Assembly: GCA_030835085.1 (NCBI GenBank)
Contig: JAUQWQ010000225.1
Span: 1-39,598, forward strand
DNA: 39,598 nucleotides
Origin: Ignavibacteria bacterium
Lineage (GTDB): Bacteria; Bacteroidota; Ignavibacteria; Tepidaquicellales; OLB5
Reading direction: 5' to 3'
In this document: positions 30,669 to 37,819 of the stretch, in pieces
How the letters are laid out: each line of letters starts with the position of its first letter
Position numbering within the stretch: the first letter of the stretch is position 1
Position numbers and translations under genes: made by a program
The notes under the pieces: model-generated
Databases searched by the model: none
Told to the model about the DNA's origin: nothing
What the model saw: only the letters and a program-made list of their open reading frames with translations

Positions 30669-30905
30669 TTTGCAAAGTTAGTAATATTTGTCATTATTTT
30701 TGGGGATAAATGGAAATATGAATAAAGTACTATGGAAGAAAAGAAAAAACTGTTCAGATATCAATAAATCACTTTTTTACCGTATGGGACCTCTTTGTAG
30801 CTTCACGCCTCGCAGCACTGGTATAATGGCTGACAATGACTATATATATCCTTCTCTACAAACTATCCAAATAATTTTGTAATTTGCGTTAATAACAGAA
30901 AAAGT

Positions 30906-31514
30906 ATGAAACCAATAGTAACCGAACGTCTGATAATCCGTGAATTCCGCCCGGCTGACCTGGGAGAGATATACAGGATTCTTGACGTTGAGCTTAAGTT
31001 CATTGATTCAAAGGAACAGGATTCATCAATTGCACAACGGAAACAGTGGCTGGAGTGGACCATACAGGGCTACAAGCAAAACCGCCTGCTGTTAAATCCG
31101 CCTTACGGAGACCATGCAATTGTTCTTAAGGATTCACTGCAGCTTATAGGTGCATGCGGTTTTGTGCCGGTGCTTGCACCACTCGGACTCGTTCCATATT
31201 ACCGCTATATTACAGGCGCAGCTGATACAGAACAAAACTATCCCGAAGTAGGTATATTTTTCGCAGTGTCCTCGCACTACCAGTGCCGGGGATTTGCGCA
31301 TGAGGCTGCATCGGGTTTGATAAAATACGGTTTTGATACACTGAAACTGCAAAGGATAGTTGGCATCACACATAAGTATAATAATCCTTCAATGGCTGTG
31401 CTAAAGCGGCTGGGAATGCGTATTGAGACACTGCCCGACCACAAATGGATGCAGGTAGTGGGTTTCGCTGAAAATAATGAAGAATGGAAGTCAAATATCA
31501 AGAAAGCAGGCTGA
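30906..31514 (+). CDS. GNAT-family N-acetyltransferase (RimJ/RimL-like)
   Basis: The 202-residue protein reads MKPIVTERLIIREFRPADLGEIYRILD, the N-terminus of RimJ/RimL-like acetyltransferases, then HAIVLKDSLQLIGACGFVPV, YPEVGIFFAVSSHYQCRGFAHEAASGLIKYGFDTLKLQRI (the Q-x-x-G-x-A acetyl-CoA loop) and HKYNNPSMAVLKRLGMRIE. It uses acetyl-CoA to modify an amine such as a protein N-terminus or an antibiotic, with unknown substrate. It starts a plus-strand run of several genes. Confidence 0.92.
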   Translation: MKPIVTERLIIREFRPADLGEIYRILDVELKFIDSKEQDSSIAQRKQWLEWTIQGYKQNRLLLNPPYGDHAIVLKDSLQLIGACGFVPVLAPLGLVPYYRYITGAADTEQNYPEVGIFFAVSSHYQCRGFAHEAASGLIKYGFDTLKLQRIVGITHKYNNPSMAVLKRLGMRIETLPDHKWMQVVGFAENNEEWKSNIKKAG

Positions 31515-31525
31515 ATAGAAATAAT

Positions 31526-31999
31526 ATGTCATTTGAAAGCAAAATAAATTTTAACGGTAAGGAATATAACAGCCTAAGTGATATACCCGATGAATTCAAA
31601 GTAATGTTCAAAGATGAGAACAATAACGGGATACCGGACTTTGTTGAAGGGCTGCTGAACTCTGGCGCTGCCGGAAGCGGAAAACCGCTTGTAGCGAACT
31701 TTAATTCATTCTTCTACAACGGAAAGCAGTACAGCAGCATTGACCAGATGCCGCCGGAAGCGAAGGAAATGGTCACAAAGGGATTAAGCAAACTTGAAAG
31801 CTCAGGCTTAGGCATTATGATGCCGAAGGCCGGGCAAAATATCAATTCAATAAATCAAACAACAACAGCCATGCCGCAGGAATTAAAAGATGAAGCCCAA
31901 CAGGAATTACGCCCGGGTTTTAAGTTCAGATTAATAATGACAATTGTTATGTTTATTCTTGCCGTAGTATATATACTATGGCTCCTAAAAATGGTTTAA
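31526..31999 (+). CDS. Membrane-anchored protein of unknown function, 157 residues
   Basis: From ATG 31526 it reads MSFESKINFNGKEYNSLSDIPDEFKVMFKDENNNGIPDFVEGLL. Two related NGKxYxSxxxxP modules appear: NFNGKEYNSLSDIPDEFKVMF and FYNGKQYSSIDQMPPEAKEMV. The first includes an EF-hand-like DENNNGIPDFVE calcium loop. A C-terminal transmembrane helix (LIMTIVMFILAVVYILWLL) anchors it. The start at 31484 would overlap the upstream gene, so I use 31526. Confidence 0.65.
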   Translation: MSFESKINFNGKEYNSLSDIPDEFKVMFKDENNNGIPDFVEGLLNSGAAGSGKPLVANFNSFFYNGKQYSSIDQMPPEAKEMVTKGLSKLESSGLGIMMPKAGQNINSINQTTTAMPQELKDEAQQELRPGFKFRLIMTIVMFILAVVYILWLLKMV

Positions 32000-32017
32000 T
32001 AATCTCAATCAATCATA

Positions 32018-32458
32018 ATGAAAAACATCACATCACTATACCAAAAGTACCTCGATAGCCTCAAGAACGAGATTTCACTCTACCAGAACGAGAGTGACCT
32101 GTGGAAGCTTGCCGGAGACATAAAGAACTCTCCCGGAAACCTGGCTTTGCACCTGTGCGGAAATTTACAGCATAATATCGGAGCAGTTCTCGGAAACAAT
32201 GGATATATTCGCAACCGTGACCTGGAATTTTCACGCAAGGATGCTGGCAAACAGGATATATTGAATGAAATAGAAATTACTTCAGAAATTGTACTAACAG
32301 TACTTGAAGATCTGACTGACGAACGGTTGACTGAAGAATTCCCCGATAAATCACACGGTGAAGGTCAGACAGTCAGCGATATGCTGTTGAGGCTGGCATT
32401 TCACCTGGCTTATCATGTAGGGCAGATAAACTACCACAGAAGGATCCTAACTTTTTGA
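32018..32458 (+). CDS. DinB-like DUF1572-type protein
   Basis: The 146-residue protein is a shorter sister of the gene at 22947: ALHLCGNLQHNIGAVLGN supplies the first His ligand, and HLAYHVGQINYHRRIL the others. The rest is helical (EIEITSEIVLTVLEDLTDERLTEEF). It probably binds a divalent metal by family analogy, with unknown reaction. It lies within a plus-strand run, 18 bp after a membrane protein gene and 12 bp before the cyclase gene. Confidence 0.88.
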   Translation: MKNITSLYQKYLDSLKNEISLYQNESDLWKLAGDIKNSPGNLALHLCGNLQHNIGAVLGNNGYIRNRDLEFSRKDAGKQDILNEIEITSEIVLTVLEDLTDERLTEEFPDKSHGEGQTVSDMLLRLAFHLAYHVGQINYHRRILTF

Positions 32459-32470
32459 TAAACTCATAAT

Positions 32471-33763
32471 TTGATACAGGACAGTTCTTTTAAAAAGGAA
32501 TTTGAGTTTGAAAAGACTCTAAGCGAGTATAAAAGGGTAAAGATAATATGTTACCTGCTTGCTATTGGTATGGTAGTGAGCATACTAAACAATTATCTCG
32601 ATTTCCTGGATCTGCAGAAATTTTTCAAATACAAAACTTCAGGTTACGCTATAATAATCTGGGTATTTTTCTTTCTGAACTATGAGCTGATTTTTCTTTT
32701 CCTGCTGAGAAGGTACATAAAGAATAAATTATCTATTAATGACCACGTAAAGCTTGCACATACCCTTATTGAAATAGTCTTCCCGGGCATATTGATGTTC
32801 ATGCTTACTATAATTGAAGAGCGCGCCGTTTATCTTGATGCGCCGTATTTTTTGACTTACTTTCTGCTCATTGCAATTTCATCCCTTCAGCTTAATTTCA
32901 GGATTAGTTTTTTCCTGGGAATTGTGGCAGCTCTGCAGTATTCGGCATTGACATATTACATTTACAATTATATTATCCCTGCAAATGACATTAAATCACA
33001 CATGCCAATTGCTTCGTATTATGTAAGAGCGGTAATGATGCTCTTCACAGGCGCGGCTTCGGGAATGATAGCAACAGAGATCAATAACAGAGTGCAGAAT
33101 TCTTTTAAGCAGCTTGTAGAAAAACAAAAAATTATCAACCTATTCGGCCAGCAGGTATCCCGCGAAATTGTGGATGAAATTATTCAGAGAAAAGATGAGC
33201 TTGATGTTAAACGCGTTAATGCCACAATTATGTTCCTTGATATCCGTAACTTCAGCACGTATGCAGAAACCAAGGACCCGCAGGAAATAATTGAATTCCA
33301 GAATAACATTTTTGACCCTCTGATAGAGATAATTTCAAAACATAAGGGTTTGGTGAACCAGTTCCTGGGTGATGGTTTTATGGCATCGTTCGGGATTCCG
33401 TTACAAACATCAAACCATGAACAAAATGCATTCAATGCGGGACTTGAGATAATTAACAAAATAAAGGTTCTGGCTGAAGTCGGTGTAATTCCAATTACAA
33501 GGGTCGGTATCGGGATTCACTCAGGTGAAGTTATTACCGGAAATATCGGCAACGATATCCGCAAGCAGTATTCAATAGCCGGGACTACCGTAATAACTGC
33601 CGCAAGGCTTGAGCAGCTTAACAAAGAGTACCGCACGCAGTATTTAGTTACAAGAGAGTTTTTAAATAAAATTAATATTAACGGTCAGGCGGTGGAGTCA
33701 CTTGGCGATGTTTCAATTAAAGGGTTTGAAAAACCCGTGGAGGTAATGTGCGTAAAAGTGTAA
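32471..33763 (+). CDS. Class III adenylate/guanylate cyclase-like protein with six-TM domain
   Basis: The 430-residue protein (TTG start) has about six N-terminal TM helices, a short coiled-coil linker and a class III cyclase domain (from about residue 240). The metal aspartates are present: Asp257 in FLDIRNFSTYA and Asp301 in FLGDGFMASFGIP. The conserved region GIGIHSGEVITGNIGNDIRKQYSIAGTTVITAARLEQL lacks the usual GDTVN: the ribose-binding Asn is Ile375, while Arg379 remains. It may make cAMP poorly, or be a regulatory pseudoenzyme. A lipoprotein gene starts inside its 3' end, overlapping by 16 bp. Confidence 0.88.
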   Translation: MIQDSSFKKEFEFEKTLSEYKRVKIICYLLAIGMVVSILNNYLDFLDLQKFFKYKTSGYAIIIWVFFFLNYELIFLFLLRRYIKNKLSINDHVKLAHTLIEIVFPGILMFMLTIIEERAVYLDAPYFLTYFLLIAISSLQLNFRISFFLGIVAALQYSALTYYIYNYIIPANDIKSHMPIASYYVRAVMMLFTGAASGMIATEINNRVQNSFKQLVEKQKIINLFGQQVSREIVDEIIQRKDELDVKRVNATIMFLDIRNFSTYAETKDPQEIIEFQNNIFDPLIEIISKHKGLVNQFLGDGFMASFGIPLQTSNHEQNAFNAGLEIINKIKVLAEVGVIPITRVGIGIHSGEVITGNIGNDIRKQYSIAGTTVITAARLEQLNKEYRTQYLVTREFLNKININGQAVESLGDVSIKGFEKPVEVMCVKV

Positions 33764-34134
33764 TATTATTTGTCCTGGTTTTCGCTTATATCTGGGGCTG
33801 CTCGGGGAGCGAAGATAAATATAACCTTATTCCCAAAGAAGACAGGAAATCGCTTGCCCAGGTATGTAAATGTATGGAACCCGTTACGGTATACAAAGAA
33901 AAAATGACCACAGAAACTGATTCATCGTTAAGGAGAATGTACAGGGATTCATTTGAGATCAAGGCTGCGGAATTGCTGCCATGCCTTGAGGAGTTTGAAA
34001 AACTCGAAGTGAAGTTCGGTACCAGCGAAAAGTATTTGAACCAGATGGTTGAATATATCAAAGAAAAACATCCCAATTGCGTACCGCTGATGATGGGAAT
34101 AGGTCCAAATGATTCAGTGAATACTAAAAAATAA
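33748..34134 (+). CDS. Putative small lipoprotein
   Basis: The 128-residue protein starts at GTG inside the cyclase gene and has a lipoprotein signal (MRKSVILFVLVFAYIWGCSGSE, Cys 18). The mature part has four more cysteines (VCKCMEP, LLPCLEEF, HPNCVP) in a helical setting. These could form disulfides in the periplasm. The 16-bp overlap with the cyclase implies translational coupling, and a sensor role for the cyclase is possible (inference). It is not a recognised family. Confidence 0.65.
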   Translation: MRKSVILFVLVFAYIWGCSGSEDKYNLIPKEDRKSLAQVCKCMEPVTVYKEKMTTETDSSLRRMYRDSFEIKAAELLPCLEEFEKLEVKFGTSEKYLNQMVEYIKEKHPNCVPLMMGIGPNDSVNTKK

Positions 34135-34141
34135 TTATCAT

Positions 34142-34609
34142 ATGAACGTAATTAATAATACTATTAACCGGTTAAATTCTTTTATTAACGAAGTGCCTGA
34201 AAGGTTCAATCAGATTCCCGCAGATGAATTGGTTTTTAAGAAGTCACCGGGAAAATGGTCTAAGAAAGAGATCCTCGGGCATCTGTGTGATTCTGCAATA
34301 AACAATTTAAGCAGATTCGTTCGCGCACAGTTTGAAGAACAGCCATTTGAGTTAACACCATATGCGCAGGATGACTGGGTAAGAGTTAACCACTACAACG
34401 AAATGAACACCGTTGAGCTTTTGAATTATTGGGTTATTGTGAACAAACAAATAGTACAGATAATTACAAATATACCTGAAGAAAAACTGGCAGGAACAAT
34501 AGTGTTTGGCGATGATGCGTTCCGTGAGGATAAATCAGAGAAAAATCTATTATGGCTCATTGAAGATTATGTTGTTCATATGGAGTATCATTTGAAGCAG
34601 GTATTTTAG
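34142..34609 (+). CDS. DinB-superfamily protein
   Basis: The 155-residue protein has WSKKEILGHLCDSAINNLSRFVRAQ with the first His ligand and IEDYVVHMEYHLKQVF with the other two, the DinB_2 (YfiT-like) arrangement. It begins eight bases after the lipoprotein stop, so it is the last gene of the plus-strand run. A strong bidirectional hairpin follows at 34622. Its biochemical role is not known. Confidence 0.9.
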   Translation: MNVINNTINRLNSFINEVPERFNQIPADELVFKKSPGKWSKKEILGHLCDSAINNLSRFVRAQFEEQPFELTPYAQDDWVRVNHYNEMNTVELLNYWVIVNKQIVQIITNIPEEKLAGTIVFGDDAFREDKSEKNLLWLIEDYVVHMEYHLKQVF

Positions 34610-34621
34610 GGATAAATGACG

Positions 34622-34660
34622 ATAAGACTTCGGAAGCCTTAAAGACTTCCGAAGTCTTAT
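34622..34660. terminator. Bidirectional 15-bp hairpin between convergent genes
   Basis: ATAAGACTTCGGAAG, loop of nine, CTTCCGAAGTCTTAT: perfect arms. It overlaps the stop codon of the minus-strand gene ending at 34657. A related but broken copy of the surrounding sequence is at 35951. Confidence 0.75.
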
Positions 34661-35847
34661 AATTTACAAAGGGGAGACGTTTTCTTCAGCGAAGAAATAA
34701 ATATAGCAATCGTTCCTGCAAGCATTCCACCCGATAAAATGAACATATACACAGCATAGTTTGATATGCCCGTAATCTTAAACCAAATCACCAAAGCGGG
34801 ATAGAAGAGCAGCACTTCACTCAGCGCAAATGTAATGAGGAATAAAACCACTCCGTATTTAAACCATTTACTGCCTGCCGCAATCAGATCAAATCCCGCG
34901 AACCAGCCAAGCATACCCGCTGATATCACTCCCAGCATAACCAAATGAATAAACCCAATGGTCACTTCCCTGCTCAAAAAAGCGGCATCGCCAATATTTG
35001 GCAGTGCGGATACAAGCTGAAGCAGATACTTAACAAAAAGAGCCAAGAAACTGAAACGGAACAGGCTGTGTGTTATATTATTTCTATCGTGAAAGACCTT
35101 GATTTCATTTGAGAATAAAAGTTTGTAGAGATAACGGAGTCCGATTAACTGAATAAACGCGGTGATTATTGCCAGCCAGTAAACATACGCAGGTAAATTG
35201 AATCCCAGCAATGAAAGCGTATACGCTGCAACATTAGTATAAAAAAGAATTTTGAACGCTGATGATGCGGTTCTCTCATTGAACTTCGCGCCTTTGGTTT
35301 CGTAGTACTTAAGCCATAAACCAATGAGTGCAAAAATGAACCAGCCGTTATACTGAAAGTGCAGGTAAAAGTATATTACCTGTTTGTAAAGATCAGTACC
35401 TGCGGAGCCCTGTATGACAACTACAACCAATCCCCATGGACCTAATGACGAAAGGAACAGGAAGAATAACGCTCCATAGATGAACTTTAGTGAAAGGGTT
35501 TCGTGCTTAATCCCCGAAATATCTTTAAGCACAAAGAATATGAATGCATACGAGCAGAATATATGCAATGTTGAAAAAGTTATGGAATAAGCAGCATAGC
35601 CCTGCCATGCAAAAGTGAAGAGCATTCCGATAATTGATACCTGTGTTATCCAGAAAAGTATATTATACTTTTTCTGTTTAGCGGGATCTTTAACATATGT
35701 GTAAACTATCGCAATGTATAGCGCATTGTACAGCCAGCCGAGTATTGCAAAGTGTGAATGTGAGTGCAGGGTATTTTCGAAGTTAAGCAATTCAATTGGA
35801 AAAACGAATTTCATCCGCAGGAAAGTGCCAATTGCGGCAACGATCAC
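34657..35847 (-). CDS. Polytopic membrane protein with heme-copper-oxidase-like His motifs
   Basis: The protein has at least 396 residues and about twelve membrane segments. Conserved histidines appear in NFENTLHSHSHFAILGWLYNALYIAI, in YFYLHFQYNGWFIFALIGLWL and in IGFIHLVMLGVISAGMLGWF, which recall heme ligands of cbb3/NorB-like subunit I proteins. No other oxidase subunit is next to it. The GTG at 35847 starts inside the first membrane helix, so the real start may lie a little upstream, where the frame stays open but has no standard start. A related homologue is common in Bacteroidota. Function is not certain. Confidence 0.6.
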   Translation of the reverse strand: MIVAAIGTFLRMKFVFPIELLNFENTLHSHSHFAILGWLYNALYIAIVYTYVKDPAKQKKYNILFWITQVSIIGMLFTFAWQGYAAYSITFSTLHIFCSYAFIFFVLKDISGIKHETLSLKFIYGALFFLFLSSLGPWGLVVVVIQGSAGTDLYKQVIYFYLHFQYNGWFIFALIGLWLKYYETKGAKFNERTASSAFKILFYTNVAAYTLSLLGFNLPAYVYWLAIITAFIQLIGLRYLYKLLFSNEIKVFHDRNNITHSLFRFSFLALFVKYLLQLVSALPNIGDAAFLSREVTIGFIHLVMLGVISAGMLGWFAGFDLIAAGSKWFKYGVVLFLITFALSEVLLFYPALVIWFKITGISNYAVYMFILSGGMLAGTIAIFISSLKKTSPLCKL

Positions 35848-35950
35848 AAAATACAGCAGCGAAAGTCTTATTTTACTTTGGAATTCGATAGGTTATATTC
35901 GTATTTTTATTTATGGTTGACAAAAATACGAATCTTTTAACTGAAAAAGA

Positions 35951-35999
35951 ACGATAAGACTTTGGAAGTATTACCTTTAAAGGGGGAGATGTTTATTGC
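35951..35999. repeat. Degenerate copy of the 34618-34683 sequence
   Basis: ACGATAAGACTTTGGAAG, then AAAGGGGGAGATGTTT, against ACGATAAGACTTCGGAAG and AAAGGGGAGACGTTT at 34618 and 34668. The inner palindrome arm has been lost in this copy. Confidence 0.55.
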
Positions 36000-36006
36000 A
36001 ATATTT

Positions 36007-37776
36007 TCAATTCAGCACCTTCATCTCAACGCGGCGGTTTTTGGCAGCGCCTTCTTCGATGGAGTTATCCCCTATCGGAACACTTTCGCCGTAGCCTTTA
36101 GCAATCAGCCTTGCGGGATCTATTCCCGCGCTCTCCAAAAACGCAACAACACTCTCAGCCCGTTTTTGCGATAAGGTTAAATTGTAATCATCGCTTCCTT
36201 TACTATCGGTGTGAGCTGATATTTCAATTTTTACATTCAGGTTATCGTTCAGGAATTTAACGACTCTATCAAGCTCAACAAATGAGCCCTGCTGTAAATC
36301 TGATTTATCGAAATCGAAGTAAATATTATTCAGAACAATTGATGTATTTTGCAGCGACTGAATTGACTGCATTATAATATCAACTGTCAGTTCGCTGAAT
36401 TCATTCTGCCCGCTTAGATCAATATTATTACTAACAGAATAATACCCTGTGCGTTCAGCAAAATAGCTGTAGTTTGCGCCATTAGGCAGAGTAATAATGT
36501 AACTGCCCGTCTCGGGGTCGCTGGTAAGCTCACCCGAATTAGTATTAGCGCTCAGGTTATACCAAAGAAGCTTCACGTCAAGCGGTTTGGAATTCTCATC
36601 GGTAACTTTCCCTTTGATAGTCAGAACACTCTTTTCGGGCATTGCTTCCTTCGGCAGAGCAACGCGGTAAATATCATATCCCCCTTTTCCGCCTTCGCGG
36701 TCACTGGAAAAATACGCAAACCTGCCATCGGTTGAAATTTTGTAAGCAACATCATACCCTGAGGTATTTATTTCTTTGCCAAGATTTACGGGCTCGCTCC
36801 AATTGGACCAAGATGTATCGTTAAGCCTAACGGTTTTAAATACATCAAGGCTGCCGAGTCCGTAATGCCCGTCACTTGAAAAATACAGCGTCTTTCCATC
36901 GGGATGCAGGAACGGTGAACGCTCAGCATAAGGTGTGTTGACCATAGTACCGATATTTATTGGCTTACCCCACCCGGAATCACTCTTAACCGAAACATAA
37001 ATATCTGTGTTGCCTTCATACTCTCCATGGTAGAACTGCCCGCCCTTTACAAAATCACCAACACCGCCAGGTCTATCGCTCGTGAAGAAAAATGCTTTAC
37101 CATCGGCGGTGAGGAATCCATCGCACTCCCAATACTGCGTATTGAGCAGCTTGGGAAAGGGTTTAATCTGTGACCAACCGGTGGGAGTCTTCTGCACGTA
37201 AAAGTTATCTCCGCCGCCTATGAATCCTTTATACGACCCGAAGAGCACCATTGTATTTCCATCTGCTGAGACGCTGTTTATCGCGTCATTTTCATTTGTG
37301 CTGAATGGCGAACCGAGGTTTTGCGGCTTTATCCATGTATCGGCAATTAACTGAGAGAAGTAGATATCCTCGCCGCCCTTTTTGCCTTCTGCAAAAGTGA
37401 AATACATTATAGTGCCATCAATAGAAAGTACCGGGAAGTACTCACTTTTCTTTGTGTTAACGGTCTCAATATTGGTTACAGTTAGTCCCTGCTCCATAGC
37501 TCCAAGCATGGAAATAATTTTATCCGTCCGGTCTATATCTTCAATAAACAGATCGCGGTAATCGAGAAATACTTTAATGGCACCGTTCCAGTCTTTTTTA
37601 TCAATGTAGGGTTTGGCGAGTCTTTGCACGGCAACAAATGCGTCTTCCTGCGGAGCGGTCTGCAGTATATACTGCCTAAGCTCTTCATCACTTTGAATAG
37701 TTTCAAGATCACGCTGGGCATATAAATTAATGTTAAAAAAGGGTATTATCAGCAGTATTAAATAAATCCGTTTCAT
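36007..37776 (-). CDS. PD40 beta-propeller/OmpA-family envelope protein
   Basis: The 589-residue protein has a signal peptide (MKRIYLILLIIPFFNINLYAQ), a helical TPR-like region, several PD40/WD40-like blades (TMYFTFAEGKKGGEDIYFSQL, TLYFSSDGHYGLGSLDVF, FAYFSSDREGGKGGYDIYRV), a carboxypeptidase-regulatory-like domain (LTIKGKVTDENSKPLDVKLLW) and an OmpA peptidoglycan-binding domain (NIYFDFDKSDLQQGSFVELDRVV ... ISAHTDSKGSDDYNLTLSQKRAESV ... NRRVEMKVLN). It tethers the envelope to peptidoglycan. A paralogue lies directly upstream. Confidence 0.92.
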   Translation of the reverse strand: MKRIYLILLIIPFFNINLYAQRDLETIQSDEELRQYILQTAPQEDAFVAVQRLAKPYIDKKDWNGAIKVFLDYRDLFIEDIDRTDKIISMLGAMEQGLTVTNIETVNTKKSEYFPVLSIDGTIMYFTFAEGKKGGEDIYFSQLIADTWIKPQNLGSPFSTNENDAINSVSADGNTMVLFGSYKGFIGGGDNFYVQKTPTGWSQIKPFPKLLNTQYWECDGFLTADGKAFFFTSDRPGGVGDFVKGGQFYHGEYEGNTDIYVSVKSDSGWGKPINIGTMVNTPYAERSPFLHPDGKTLYFSSDGHYGLGSLDVFKTVRLNDTSWSNWSEPVNLGKEINTSGYDVAYKISTDGRFAYFSSDREGGKGGYDIYRVALPKEAMPEKSVLTIKGKVTDENSKPLDVKLLWYNLSANTNSGELTSDPETGSYIITLPNGANYSYFAERTGYYSVSNNIDLSGQNEFSELTVDIIMQSIQSLQNTSIVLNNIYFDFDKSDLQQGSFVELDRVVKFLNDNLNVKIEISAHTDSKGSDDYNLTLSQKRAESVVAFLESAGIDPARLIAKGYGESVPIGDNSIEEGAAKNRRVEMKVLN

Positions 37777-37819
37777 ATCATTATTTAACTAAAAATTATG
37801 AAAAAGGATTTCAAAAAAA

